64,000 nucleotides of DNA. It comes from Croceicoccus bisphenolivorans. GTDB taxonomy: Bacteria > Pseudomonadota > Alphaproteobacteria > Sphingomonadales > Sphingomonadaceae. The stretch lies in assembly GCF_001634625.1 (NCBI RefSeq), contig NZ_LRSE01000001.1, forward strand, positions 62,001 to 126,000. Reading direction: 5' to 3'. The number at the start of each line of letters is the position of its first letter. The stretch's first letter is position 1. The notes under the pieces are model-generated. The model saw only the letters and a program-made list of their open reading frames with translations. It did not search any database and had not been told where the DNA came from. The translations under genes and the position numbers were made by a program. Positions 24,458 to 33,712 of the stretch are shown here, piece after piece.

Positions 24458-25759
24458 ATGGGCAACGTCCCACCGCCTTCCGATCTGCCACCGTCATTCT
24501 GGCAGGCCAGCGCCCCGCCCTTTCGCGATGGACGCGATGGGCGGGTCGAAGGCGAGTGGGACGTCGCGATCATCGGGGCAGGCTTCACCGGCCTGTCCGC
24601 CGCCCTCGCCTTTGCCAAGGCAGGGGCGAGCGTCGCGGTGCTGGAAGCTGGCGAAGTCGTCGGTGAAGCATCGGGCCGAAATGGCGGCCAATGCAATTCG
24701 GGCACGGCGCACGATTTCGGCGCGCTCGTTTCGGCCTATGGCATCGACGATGCGCGCACCTTCTACAACGCCCATCGCAGCGCGGTGGACACTGTCGAAC
24801 GGATCGCCCGTAATGAGGGGATCGAATGCGGCTTCCGCCGTTGCGGGCGCGCAAAACTTGCAGCAAAGCCGCAACATTTCGCCAAGCTGGAAGCGGCCTA
24901 CGATCTGCTGCGCGAACATGTCGATGCCGATGTCAGCCTCGTCACGCCCGAACGGATCAGTGACGAGATTGATGCCGACGGTTTCTACGGCGCGCTGGTC
25001 CAGGAAACGAGCGCACAGCTGCATCCGGCCCGTTTCGGACGCGGCCTTGCCGGCGCCGCTGCGGCGAAAGGTGCCGTGATCTACGAGCACGCGCCTGTCG
25101 AAGGCATGGCGCGCAACGCATCAGGCTGGTCCCTCACGACCCCGCGCGGCACTCTTTCCGCGCGGCAGGTCCTTGTCGCGACCGGCGGAGCCAGTCCGCA
25201 GTCCCCCTTCGGCTGGTTCCGCCGGCGCATCGTTTCGGTTGGCAGCTTTGCCATCGCCACCGAACCGTTGCCGACCGAACTGACGGACCGCATGTTCCCC
25301 ACGGGGCGCAACTACGTCACCAGCAGGATCATCGGGAACTACTTCCGCCTTGCAGAGGGCAACCGGCTGATCTTCGGCGGCCGCGCCCGTTTCACGCTGT
25401 CCGATCCGGCGTCCGACATCAAGAGCGGCCGCATCCTTGAAAAGACGATGCGCACGATGTTCCCCGCCCTTGCCGATACCCGCATCGAACATTGCTGGGG
25501 CGGCACGATCGACCTTACCGCAGACCGCCTGCCCCGCGCCGGCGAACATGACGGCATGTTCTACGCCATGGGCTACAGCGGCCACGGCGTGCAGATGGCG
25601 ACCCACATGGGCGAGGCGATGGCCCGCGTGATGGGCGGCGATGCATCGGCCAATCCCTTTGCCAGCCTGTCGTGGCCCGCCATTCCGGGCCACCTTGGCA
25701 AACCGTGGTTCCTGCCGATGGTCGGCGCGTGGTACCGCGTACAGGACATGCTGCATTGA
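24458..25759 (+). CDS. PuuB-like FAD-dependent amine oxidoreductase
   Basis: A 433-residue DAO-family flavoprotein. The FAD-binding motif IIGAGFTGLSAALAFAKAG lies near residues 30-48, and EASGRNGGQCNSG is the motif seen in PuuB (gamma-glutamylputrescine oxidase) and related secondary-amine oxidases. The C-terminal FAD block is YAMGYSGHGVQMATHMG. It probably oxidises a C-N bond of an imported amino compound. ATG 24458, five bases after the HAD gene; its stop overlaps the TTG of the binding-protein gene. No gamma-glutamylputrescine synthetase (PuuA) gene is present, so putrescine is not shown to be the substrate. Confidence 0.85.
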   Translation: MGNVPPPSDLPPSFWQASAPPFRDGRDGRVEGEWDVAIIGAGFTGLSAALAFAKAGASVAVLEAGEVVGEASGRNGGQCNSGTAHDFGALVSAYGIDDARTFYNAHRSAVDTVERIARNEGIECGFRRCGRAKLAAKPQHFAKLEAAYDLLREHVDADVSLVTPERISDEIDADGFYGALVQETSAQLHPARFGRGLAGAAAAKGAVIYEHAPVEGMARNASGWSLTTPRGTLSARQVLVATGGASPQSPFGWFRRRIVSVGSFAIATEPLPTELTDRMFPTGRNYVTSRIIGNYFRLAEGNRLIFGGRARFTLSDPASDIKSGRILEKTMRTMFPALADTRIEHCWGGTIDLTADRLPRAGEHDGMFYAMGYSGHGVQMATHMGEAMARVMGGDASANPFASLSWPAIPGHLGKPWFLPMVGAWYRVQDMLH

Positions 25760-27309
25760 CCGGCTCCATCATCACCCGTCGCGCCCTGATCGGCGCAGGC
25801 ATCGCGGGCGGTGCCGGCCTTGCCGCATGGTCGCTGACCCGCGATGGCGGCGCGCCGTCGTCATCCCGCAATGGCAGCGGCGGCAATATTCGCGTTGCCG
25901 CCCCCTCCGCCTCTACCGCCGATACGCTAGATCCGGCCAAGGGCGGATTATCGACCGACTACGTGCGTCATTTCATGCTCTACAACGGGCTGACCACGAT
26001 CGACGATGGCAGCCTTGCCCCGCACCCCTCGCTTGCCGAATCCTGGGAAAGCACGGACCGCGTGACGTGGCACTTCCGCCTTCGCAAGGGCGTGCGTTTT
26101 CATGACGGTTCGGAGCTTACTTCGGCGGACGTCGTCTTCTCCCTGCGTCGCCATGCCGTGCCCGCGCTGGGATCGAAGATGGCGACGATCGCCGAACAGT
26201 TCGCAAGCGTCCGCGCCGATGGCCGCCACGGCGTCACCATCGAACTGACCGGCGCAAACGCCGACCTCCCCACGATCCTTGCGCAATCGCATTTCCTGAT
26301 CGTGAAGGACGGTGCGGACAAGCCGGACGGCAACGGCACCGGCCCGTTCCGACTGCAGCAATTTTCGCCCGGTGTGCGCACGCTCGTCGTGAAGAACGGC
26401 GAATACTGGTATCCGGGCCGTCCGGCGCTCAATTCGATTGAACTGATCTCCATCCCCGACGAAGTCAGCCGCGTTAACGCGCTCCTTTCGGGCGATGTGC
26501 AGCTGGTCATGGCGCTCAATCCGCGTTCCACCCGCCGTATCGAGAATGCGCCGGGGCACGACCTGATGATCACCCCGTCCTCGCTCTACACCGATCTCAT
26601 CATGCGGCAGGACACGATGCCGACGGGCAATCCGCATTTCGTGCAGGCGATCAAGCACCTCGTCGATCGCCCGCTCGTCAACCGGTCGCTGTTCCGCAAT
26701 ACCGCGACGATTGCGAACGATCATCCGATCCCGCCGTTCCACCCGTTCTACAATGCGGAGATCCCGCAGAACACGCTCGATCTGGACAAGGCGCGCTGGC
26801 ATCTGCAGCAATCCGGCCTGTCGGGCGTTCGCCTTCCGGTCTATGCCTCGCAGGCTGCCGAAGGGTCGGTCGACATGGCGTCGATCATGCAGGAATTCGG
26901 ATCGCGTGTCGGGCTGAATCTCGCGGTGAACCGCGTCCCTGCGGACGGTTACTGGTCCACGCACTGGATGCGCCATCCGCTCAGCTTCGGGAACACCAAC
27001 CCGCGCCCCACCGCCGATCTGGTCTTCAGCCTGTTCTACCAGTCCAGCGCCGACTGGAACGAAAGCGGGTGGAAGGACGAGCGCTTCGATCGCCTTCTGG
27101 TGGAAGCCCGCGGCGAGCCTGACGACCTGCGCCGCAAGGACCTCTATGGCGAAATGCAGCGCATCGTGCATGACAAGTGCGGCGTGATGATCCCGGTCTT
27201 CATCAGCCTGATCGACGCTTTCGACAAGCGGCTGAAGGGCATGCGCCCCGTCCCGCTGGGCGGCTTCATGGGCTATCGTTTCTCCGAATATGTCCGGTGG
27301 GAGGACTGA
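25756..27309 (+). CDS. ABC importer substrate-binding protein, family 5, Tat-type signal
   Basis: A 517-residue periplasmic solute-binding protein of the peptide/opine/nickel type (SBP family 5). The N-terminus has a twin-arginine motif (ITRRALIGAG) followed by a hydrophobic stretch and no lipobox cysteine, so export by Tat is likely. Family blocks include LDPAKGGLSTDYV, LAESWE, VTWHFRLRKGVRFHDG and ELTSADVVFSLRRH. The start is TTG 25756, overlapping the stop of the flavoprotein gene; the reading frame upstream is not conserved in style. It delivers ligand to the two permeases that follow. Confidence 0.9.
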   Translation: MTGSIITRRALIGAGIAGGAGLAAWSLTRDGGAPSSSRNGSGGNIRVAAPSASTADTLDPAKGGLSTDYVRHFMLYNGLTTIDDGSLAPHPSLAESWESTDRVTWHFRLRKGVRFHDGSELTSADVVFSLRRHAVPALGSKMATIAEQFASVRADGRHGVTIELTGANADLPTILAQSHFLIVKDGADKPDGNGTGPFRLQQFSPGVRTLVVKNGEYWYPGRPALNSIELISIPDEVSRVNALLSGDVQLVMALNPRSTRRIENAPGHDLMITPSSLYTDLIMRQDTMPTGNPHFVQAIKHLVDRPLVNRSLFRNTATIANDHPIPPFHPFYNAEIPQNTLDLDKARWHLQQSGLSGVRLPVYASQAAEGSVDMASIMQEFGSRVGLNLAVNRVPADGYWSTHWMRHPLSFGNTNPRPTADLVFSLFYQSSADWNESGWKDERFDRLLVEARGEPDDLRRKDLYGEMQRIVHDKCGVMIPVFISLIDAFDKRLKGMRPVPLGGFMGYRFSEYVRWED

Positions 27310-28283
27310 TGGCTGCGCAAGGCTCCTCCGGCGTGAAGAACATCGCGAAGATCGTGGCGAAGCGCGTTGTTTCCGCTTTCATCACGCTGTTCCTCGTCTC
27401 CGCCGTCATCTTCACGATCAGCGGGCTGCTGCCCGGCGACGCGGCACAGGAACTGCTGGGCCAGAGCGCGACGCAGGAACAGGTGGAAGCGCTGCGCGAG
27501 GAAATGGGCCTCAACCGCCCTGCCCTCGTCCGCTATGGCGACTGGCTGACGGCCATCGTGAAGGGCGATCCCGGCTATTCCTATGTCGCCAATATGCCGG
27601 TCAGCCAAATCATATCCACCCGGCTGCCCAACACCTTGCTGCTGGCAGCCCTGGCGACGCTCGTCTCGGTCCCGCTTGCGCTGCTGATCGGGATTACCGC
27701 TGCAATCCGGCGCGGCACAACGGTGGACCGTTCGCTCAATATCCTGACGCTGTCGCTGGTCGCCATGCCGGAATTCCTGATCGCGACCCTGTTCGTGCTG
27801 GCATTCTCGGTAAAGCTGCTCTGGCTTCCGTCGATCGCGCTGGTTTCGCCAGAGGCGACTTGGAGCGAGACGATGCGCTCCATCGCCCTGCCGGTTCTCA
27901 GCCTTGCGGTCGTCGTCGTCGCGCAGATGGCACGCATGACCCGCGCCGCCGTTGCCGACCAGCTGGACCGGCCATATGTCGAAATGGCGCGGCTGAAGGG
28001 CGTGCCATTCCCGCGCATCGTTCTGCAGCATGTGATGCCCAATGCCGTGGGGCCGGTAATCAATGCGATGGCGCTGTCGCTGTCCTACCTGATGGGCGGC
28101 GCGATCATCGTGGAAACGATCTTCAACTATCCGGGGCTTGCCAGCCTGATGGTCAATGCCGTGACCAGCCGCGACATGGCGCTGCTGCAATCGTGCGCGA
28201 TGATCTTTTGTGCGGCCTATCTCGCCATGATGCTCGTCGCCGACATTGTCGCCATTCTCGCCAACCCGAGGCTTCGCGCATGA
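27309..28283 (+). CDS. ABC importer permease, DppB/OppB type
   Basis: A 324-residue inner-membrane permease for the SBP family 5 importer. The N-terminal helix KRVVSAFITLFLVSAVIFTI and the loop MGLNRPALVRYGDWL are typical of DppB; the EAA coupling motif is near MARLKGVPFPRIVLQHVMPNA. The ATG at 27309 overlaps the preceding stop (TGATG). Start and length are normal. Confidence 0.92.
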   Translation: MAAQGSSGVKNIAKIVAKRVVSAFITLFLVSAVIFTISGLLPGDAAQELLGQSATQEQVEALREEMGLNRPALVRYGDWLTAIVKGDPGYSYVANMPVSQIISTRLPNTLLLAALATLVSVPLALLIGITAAIRRGTTVDRSLNILTLSLVAMPEFLIATLFVLAFSVKLLWLPSIALVSPEATWSETMRSIALPVLSLAVVVVAQMARMTRAAVADQLDRPYVEMARLKGVPFPRIVLQHVMPNAVGPVINAMALSLSYLMGGAIIVETIFNYPGLASLMVNAVTSRDMALLQSCAMIFCAAYLAMMLVADIVAILANPRLRA

Positions 28284-29104
28284 TTTCCCGCATCGCATCC
28301 GGCGTCCGCACCATGCCGCTTTCCGGCCAGATCGGCTTCGGCCTCGTCGTCTTCTGGCTGCTGGCCGCGGTGTTCGGGCCCGTGGTCGCGCCCTATTCGG
28401 TGGGCGCATTCGTGGACGACGAGGTTTTCGCAGGGCTTTCCGCATCGTTCCCGCTCGGCACCGACTATCTGGGGCGGGACGTGCTGAGCCGTGTCCTGTG
28501 GGGCGCGCGCTACACCGTCTTCATCGCGCTGGCCGCCGCAATGCTGGCCGTGTTCATCGGCACATCCTTTGCACTCCTCGCCTCACTACGCGGGGGCTGG
28601 ACGGACGAACTGATCAGCCGCGCGATGGATACGCTGATCTCGATCCCGTCGAAGATATTCGCACTCGTGCTGGTTGCCGCCTTCGGCTCATCGCTCGGCC
28701 TGTTGCTCGTCATCACCGCGATCACTTACGTGCCCGGCAACTTCCGCATCGCCCGCGCTTTGGCGATGAACCTCGTCGCGCTCGATTTCGTGCAGGTCGC
28801 GCGGGCGCGCGGCGAAGGGCCGGTACACCTCGCCACGCGGGAAATTCTTCCCAACATGATCCACCCGCTGCTGGCCGACATGGGCCTGCGCTTCGTGTTC
28901 ATCGTCCTGCTGCTGTCGGGCCTCAGCTTCCTCGGCCTTGGCGTCCAGCCGCCGCATGCGGACCTTGGCTCTCTGGTGCGCGAAAACCTGACCGGCCTTA
29001 CCGAAGGGGCGCTTGCGATCATCGTTCCGGCCATTGCAATTGCCACCCTGACCGTAGGCGCGAACCTGTTGATCGATGCCCTGCAGAAGGGAGGCCGGTC
29101 ATGA
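28280..29104 (+). CDS. ABC importer permease, DppC/OppC type
   Basis: A 274-residue second permease. The N-terminal helix is followed by the DppC signature FPLGTDYLGRDVLSRVLWGARYT (given here as parts FPLGTDYLGRD and VLSRVLWGARYT), and the EAA loop ARARGEGPVHLATREILPN. It pairs with the upstream permease to form the channel. The ATG at 28280 overlaps the previous stop, and its own stop overlaps the ATPase start. Confidence 0.92.
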   Translation: MISRIASGVRTMPLSGQIGFGLVVFWLLAAVFGPVVAPYSVGAFVDDEVFAGLSASFPLGTDYLGRDVLSRVLWGARYTVFIALAAAMLAVFIGTSFALLASLRGGWTDELISRAMDTLISIPSKIFALVLVAAFGSSLGLLLVITAITYVPGNFRIARALAMNLVALDFVQVARARGEGPVHLATREILPNMIHPLLADMGLRFVFIVLLLSGLSFLGLGVQPPHADLGSLVRENLTGLTEGALAIIVPAIAIATLTVGANLLIDALQKGGRS

Positions 29105-30900
29105 GCGATGCACAAGTCGAAGTTCGGAACCTGCAGATCGACGTTGCAACGCCCGGCGGCGGGCGCAAGGCGATCGTATCCGACATCTCGTTCGAGATTC
29201 CAAAGGGCGAAGTGCTCGCCCTGATCGGAGAATCCGGTTCGGGCAAGACGACCATTGCCCTTTCGCTGATGGGCCACAGCCGTTTCGGCGCGCACATCGC
29301 GGCGGATGTCATCCGTGTCGGCGAACACCGGATAGATACGCTGGACGACCGCGGCCTTGCATCCCTGCGCGGTCGGCGGATCAGCTATATCGCGCAAAGC
29401 GCTGCCGCCGCTTTCAATCCATCGCGCACGATCATGGCGCAAGTGATCGAACCGCTGCTGGTGCACAAACTGGCCACCCGCAAGGAAGCCGAAACCCGCG
29501 CCATCGAACTGTTCCGCTCGCTTGCCCTGCCATCGCCCGACACCATCGGTGCGCGTTATCCGCACCAGGTTTCGGGCGGACAGCTCCAGCGCCTGATGGC
29601 CGCGATGGCGCTGATCACGAAGCCGGAACTGGTCATCCTCGACGAACCGACAACAGCGCTGGACGTGACAACGCAGGTCGAAGTGCTCAAGACGTTCAAG
29701 CGCGCCATTGCCGAAGTCGGTGCGACGGCAGTCTATGTCAGTCATGATCTTGCCGTCGTTGCGCAAGTCGCGGACCGGATCGTCGTGCTGAAAGACGGGC
29801 GCATGTGCGAAAGCGGCCCCGCCGCCACCGTTCTTGAAGCACCAGCCGATGACTATACCCGCAGCCTGCTTGCGGCTGGCAATCGCACCCACGACATGCC
29901 CGAAGCCGTGGCGGGTGCGGTAAAGCTGGAAGTGCGCGACATCCTTGCCGGATATGGCCGCATCCGCGACGGCAGGCCCGCCATTCCAGTGCTGAGCGAT
30001 GTCGGTTTCACGCTGGAACGCGGCGCAGCGATCGGCGTGATCGGAGAGTCCGGTTCGGGCAAATCCACCCTTGCCCGCGTCATCGCCGGTATCCTGCCTG
30101 CTGCCTCTGGCTCGATCGTGCTGGACGGGCAGGAACTTGCCCCCGCGATGGACAATCGCAGCCGCGAAGACCTGCGCCGCATCCAGTTCGTATTCCAGAA
30201 TGCCGATACGGCTCTGAACCCGGCGCATACCGTGGGCGAAACGCTCGCCCGCCCGCTCGCCTTCTATCACGGCCTGAAAGGGGCGGATGCCGAGGCTCGG
30301 GTCGATGAACTGCTCGACCTCATCCACTTGCCGCGGGAAATGGCCTCGCGGCGCAGTGCCGAACTGTCGGGGGGACAGAAGCAGCGCGTCAATCTTGCCC
30401 GCGCGCTTGCCGCCGATCCCGAAGTGCTGATCTGCGACGAAGTGACGTCCGCGCTCGACACCGTGGTCGGGGAAGCGATCCTGCAACTGATCGACGATCT
30501 GCGCCGCAATCTGGGCATCGCGACCGTTTTCATCAGCCACGACATTTCTACCGTCCATGCCTTCTGCGACAAGCTGCTCGTGCTCTATTCCGGTACGGCG
30601 GTCGAACTGGCCGCAAGGGCCGATTTCACCGGGGCGGCCCATCATCCCTACACGCGCCTGCTGGTCGATTCCGTGCCGCAGATGGATCGCGGCTGGCTGG
30701 ACCGGCAGGTTTCGGAACAGGCCACTTCGCTTGCCGACCTGCGCCTGATACCGGGCCTGTGCCGTTTCGCGCCGCGCTGCCCTGTCGCCATCGCGGGAAC
30801 GTGCGATGTGCTGCCGCCGCCCTATCGCACCGAAGGAACGCTGACCGTGCTATGTCATCACCCGATCGATGCTCTGACGAAAGAGGACGTGATCGCATGA
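29101..30900 (+). CDS. Fused double ABC ATPase (DppD-DppF type)
   Basis: A 599-residue protein with two complete ATPase halves energising the importer. Half 1: Walker A GESGSGKTT, signature VSGGQLQRLMAAMAL, Walker B LVILDEPTTALD. Half 2: Walker A GESGSGKST, signature LSGGQKQRVNLARAL, Walker B LICDEVTSALD. The C-terminal oligopeptide-type domain has cysteines in GLCRFAPRCPVAIAGTC and VLCHHP, the set that binds a [4Fe-4S] cluster in DppD/DppF-like ATPases. Usually two genes; here one. The ATG at 29101 overlaps the DppC stop. Confidence 0.93.
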   Translation: MSDAQVEVRNLQIDVATPGGGRKAIVSDISFEIPKGEVLALIGESGSGKTTIALSLMGHSRFGAHIAADVIRVGEHRIDTLDDRGLASLRGRRISYIAQSAAAAFNPSRTIMAQVIEPLLVHKLATRKEAETRAIELFRSLALPSPDTIGARYPHQVSGGQLQRLMAAMALITKPELVILDEPTTALDVTTQVEVLKTFKRAIAEVGATAVYVSHDLAVVAQVADRIVVLKDGRMCESGPAATVLEAPADDYTRSLLAAGNRTHDMPEAVAGAVKLEVRDILAGYGRIRDGRPAIPVLSDVGFTLERGAAIGVIGESGSGKSTLARVIAGILPAASGSIVLDGQELAPAMDNRSREDLRRIQFVFQNADTALNPAHTVGETLARPLAFYHGLKGADAEARVDELLDLIHLPREMASRRSAELSGGQKQRVNLARALAADPEVLICDEVTSALDTVVGEAILQLIDDLRRNLGIATVFISHDISTVHAFCDKLLVLYSGTAVELAARADFTGAAHHPYTRLLVDSVPQMDRGWLDRQVSEQATSLADLRLIPGLCRFAPRCPVAIAGTCDVLPPPYRTEGTLTVLCHHPIDALTKEDVIA

Positions 30901-31205
30901 CCGCACGTTTCCAGCGGCTTGCCGAAACGGATCGCGCCGAAGTGCGCTTCACCGTGGACGGCACGCCCTTATCCGCCCTTGCCGGAGACAGCCTGCTGAC
31001 CGCGATGCTGACCAACGGCCTGTCGGTCCGCGCAAGCGAGTTCGGAGACGGCAACCGCGCCGGTTTCTGCCTGATGGCCGCGTGTCAGGACTGCTGGGTG
31101 TGGACAGAGGCGGGCACGCGCCTTCGCGCCTGCTCCACCCTTGCAGAGGACGGCCTTGCCATATCCACCCAGCAGCCGGGGGCCGCATGGTTGAAAAACG
31201 CGTAA
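30897..31205 (+). CDS. [2Fe-2S] protein, HcnA/opine-oxidase small subunit-like
   Basis: A 102-residue ferredoxin-like subunit. The four cluster cysteines are C58, C63, C66 and C79 (spacing CX4CX2CX12C), as in HcnA and in the small subunits of octopine/nopaline oxidases and dye-linked amino-acid dehydrogenases. It would pass electrons between the flavin subunits encoded next. The ATG at 30897 overlaps the ATPase stop, and the following gene starts inside it at 31187. Confidence 0.85.
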   Translation: MTARFQRLAETDRAEVRFTVDGTPLSALAGDSLLTAMLTNGLSVRASEFGDGNRAGFCLMAACQDCWVWTEAGTRLRACSTLAEDGLAISTQQPGAAWLKNA

Positions 31206-32563
31206 TCGTCGTCGGCGCCGGTCCGGCGGGCATTCGCGCCGCCGAAACGCTGGTCGCGGCGGGCATCCGCCCTGTCCTCATCGATGAAGGCCGCCGCGAC
31301 GGCGGGCAGATCTACCGCCGCCAGCCCGACGGTTTCACCCGCAGCTACGAAACGCTGTACGGCACAGAAGCCGCGCGCGCGCGCGCTGTCCACGATACGT
31401 TCGAAGCCATCCGCGACCGGATCGACTATCGCGCCGAAACGCTGGCATGGAACGTGTCGGACGGGCGGTTGTGGACCGCGCGCGATGGCGAAGCGGAAGC
31501 GATCCCCTATTCAGCATTGATCGTCTGCAGCGGCGCGACGGACCGGCTGCTTCCCGTACCGGGCTGGAACCGCGCCGGTGTCTTCAGCCTTGGCGGCAGC
31601 CAGATCGCGTTGAAGGCGCAGGCCTGCAGCATCGGCAGCAAGGTCGTCTTCATGGGTTCGGGCCCGCTGCTCTATCTCGTCGCCGCGCAATATGTGAAGG
31701 CAGGGGCCAACGTGGCGGCCGTGCTGGACACCTCGCCCTTCATGAAGCGCGTGCGCGCAGCACCGTTCATGGCCGTCTTGCCCGACCTGCTGTTCGCCGG
31801 TGTGGGCCTGATGCGCACGCTGAAAACCGCCGGTGTCCGGATCGCAACCGGCATTACGCCGGTCAGCATCGAGGGTAGCGACGATACGGGCGTCTCCGGC
31901 ATCCGCTATACCGACGGATCGGGCCGTGAACAGCATATGGACTGCGATGCCGTGGCGATGGGCTGGCATCTGCGGCCCGAAACGCAGCTGGCCGACATCG
32001 CCCGCTGCGATTTCGCTTTCGACGCGCCGACCCGCCAGTGGCTGCCCGTGACCGACGATGACGGCCGCGCGACCAGCGACGGTATCTACCTTGCCGGAGA
32101 CGGTGCGCGCGTACTGGGTGCCCGCTGCGCCGAAGTGACCGGACGCCTTGCCGCGATGGCCGCGTTATCGGACATGGGGATTGCCGGCGATCCTGCCGCG
32201 CGCCAGTCGCTGCTTGCGGAAAAGGCGCGCTACCGCCGTTTTGCGCAGGGGCTGGCTATTGCCTTCCCCTGGCCACACGAACTGGCCGCGAACGTCCCCG
32301 ACGACACCGTCGTCTGCCGGTGCGAGGCCGTGACCGCCGGAACCTTGCGCGAAACCGTCGATATCGGCGGAGCGACGGAAACCAACCGCGCCAAGTCGTT
32401 CAGCCGCGTCGGAATGGGCCGCTGTCAGGGTCGCTATTGCGGCAATGCCTCTGCAGAGATCGTTGCCGCGATGCGCCGCGAACCGGTGGAGGCTGCAGGA
32501 CGTTTGCGTACCCAGGCGCCGGTAAAGCCCCTGTCCATCGCCACAGTGAGGAACGAGGCATGA
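31187..32563 (+). CDS. HcnB-like NAD(P)/FAD oxidoreductase with BFD [2Fe-2S] domain
   Basis: A 458-residue flavoprotein, the large electron-transfer subunit of the HcnABC/opine-oxidase-like complex. The N-terminal Rossmann motif is VVGAGPAGIRAAETL; a second dinucleotide site is VVFMGSGPLLYLVAAQY; IYLAGDGARVLG is the C-terminal FAD block. A BFD-like iron-sulphur motif follows, with C377, C379, C413 and C418 (CRCE ... GRCQGRYC). It begins at ATG 31187, 19 bases inside the previous gene, and its stop overlaps the HcnC-like start. Confidence 0.87.
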   Translation: MVEKRVIVVGAGPAGIRAAETLVAAGIRPVLIDEGRRDGGQIYRRQPDGFTRSYETLYGTEAARARAVHDTFEAIRDRIDYRAETLAWNVSDGRLWTARDGEAEAIPYSALIVCSGATDRLLPVPGWNRAGVFSLGGSQIALKAQACSIGSKVVFMGSGPLLYLVAAQYVKAGANVAAVLDTSPFMKRVRAAPFMAVLPDLLFAGVGLMRTLKTAGVRIATGITPVSIEGSDDTGVSGIRYTDGSGREQHMDCDAVAMGWHLRPETQLADIARCDFAFDAPTRQWLPVTDDDGRATSDGIYLAGDGARVLGARCAEVTGRLAAMAALSDMGIAGDPAARQSLLAEKARYRRFAQGLAIAFPWPHELAANVPDDTVVCRCEAVTAGTLRETVDIGGATETNRAKSFSRVGMGRCQGRYCGNASAEIVAAMRREPVEAAGRLRTQAPVKPLSIATVRNEA

Positions 32564-33696
32564 GCGCGCCCGTACAGAGCGATGTCGCGATCATCGGCGG
32601 CGGCATCATGGGCGCGTCTGCCGCGTTCTTCCTGCGCCGACACGGCCTGTCCGTCACGCTGCTGGAAACCGACAAGGTGGGCCGTCAGGCCAGCGGCACC
32701 AATTTCGGCAATGTTCGCAGGCAAGGCCGCCCGATCTTCCAGTTGCCGCTGGCCAACCGCGCCTCTCGCATCTGGCGCACCGCGCGCGAATTGCTGGGCT
32801 CGGATGTCGAATACCTGCAATCGGGCCACATGCGGGTGTGCTTTTCCGATCGCCCCGAAAACGTAGGCGCGATGGAGGATTACGCGACCAAGGCGCGCGA
32901 GGAAGGTCTCGACCTCGAAATCCTGACCGGCAACACGCTGCGCGCCCGCTTTCCGTGGCTTGGCCCCGAAGTGCTGGCGGGATCGCATTCGGCGATGGAC
33001 GGCCACGCCAATCCGCGCCTTGCCGCCCCTGCCTTCGCCCGCGCCGCAATTGCGGCTGGGGCACAGGTTTTCGAGGATACGCGCATTACCGGCGCCGCCA
33101 AGATCGGTGACGATTTCGAACTGGAGGCCGACGACGGCCGCCTGTTCCGCGCGCCCGTCCTGCTGGTAACCGCCGGTGCGTGGGCCGGAAAGATCGCCAC
33201 CCAGTTCGGCGAGGATTTCGCGATCACCCCGCGCGCGCCCACCATGTCGGTTACCGAACCGGTCCCCTATGCGATCGAGCCGTCGCTGGGTGTGATGACC
33301 GCTCTCGAAGTCGAAACCGTCTATTTCCGGCAGGTCGAGCGCGGCAATATCGTGATCGGCGGCAGCACCCGCGCGCCTTCCTACCCCGACGAATACCGCA
33401 GCTACGTCCTGCCCGAAAGCACGATGACGCAGTTCGAGCATATCCGGCGGCTTGCCCCCGTACTCGCCAACCTGTCGATCATCCGCGTGTGGACGGGGAT
33501 CGAGGGATACATGGACGACAGCCTGCCGGTCATGGGGCCGAGCAGCAATGTGCCCGGCCTTTACCATGCCTTCGGATTTTCAGGCGCCGGGTTCCAGCTG
33601 GGCCCCGGCGTCGGCGAAACGATGGCCGAGCTGATCGCGACGGGCGCGACCGACATTCCGCTTGCCCCCTACTCGCCCGACCGCTTCGGGAAGTAA
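32560..33696 (+). CDS. HcnC-like FAD-dependent D-amino acid/opine oxidase subunit
   Basis: A 378-residue DAO-family flavoprotein, the substrate-binding subunit of the complex. The FAD motif IIGGGIMGASAAFFLRRHG starts near residue 11, SGTNFGNVRRQGRP matches the active-site region of HcnC/OoxB-type enzymes, and the C-terminal block is HAFGFSGAGFQLGPGVG. It probably oxidises the C-N bond of a glycine-, proline- or opine-like compound and passes electrons through the HcnB-like and HcnA-like partners. It is the last gene of the nine-gene operon. A convergent aldehyde dehydrogenase gene ends 16 bases later. Confidence 0.86.
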   Translation: MSAPVQSDVAIIGGGIMGASAAFFLRRHGLSVTLLETDKVGRQASGTNFGNVRRQGRPIFQLPLANRASRIWRTARELLGSDVEYLQSGHMRVCFSDRPENVGAMEDYATKAREEGLDLEILTGNTLRARFPWLGPEVLAGSHSAMDGHANPRLAAPAFARAAIAAGAQVFEDTRITGAAKIGDDFELEADDGRLFRAPVLLVTAGAWAGKIATQFGEDFAITPRAPTMSVTEPVPYAIEPSLGVMTALEVETVYFRQVERGNIVIGGSTRAPSYPDEYRSYVLPESTMTQFEHIRRLAPVLANLSIIRVWTGIEGYMDDSLPVMGPSSNVPGLYHAFGFSGAGFQLGPGVGETMAELIATGATDIPLAPYSPDRFGK

Positions 33697-33712
33697 CCCC
33701 TGATCGGGCGGG

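Noticed and set aside
28726-30645. 639-residue minus-strand open frame opposite the ABC permease and ATPase
   Set aside because: The plus strand carries two Walker A/B sets and permease motifs; the minus frame has no family pattern.
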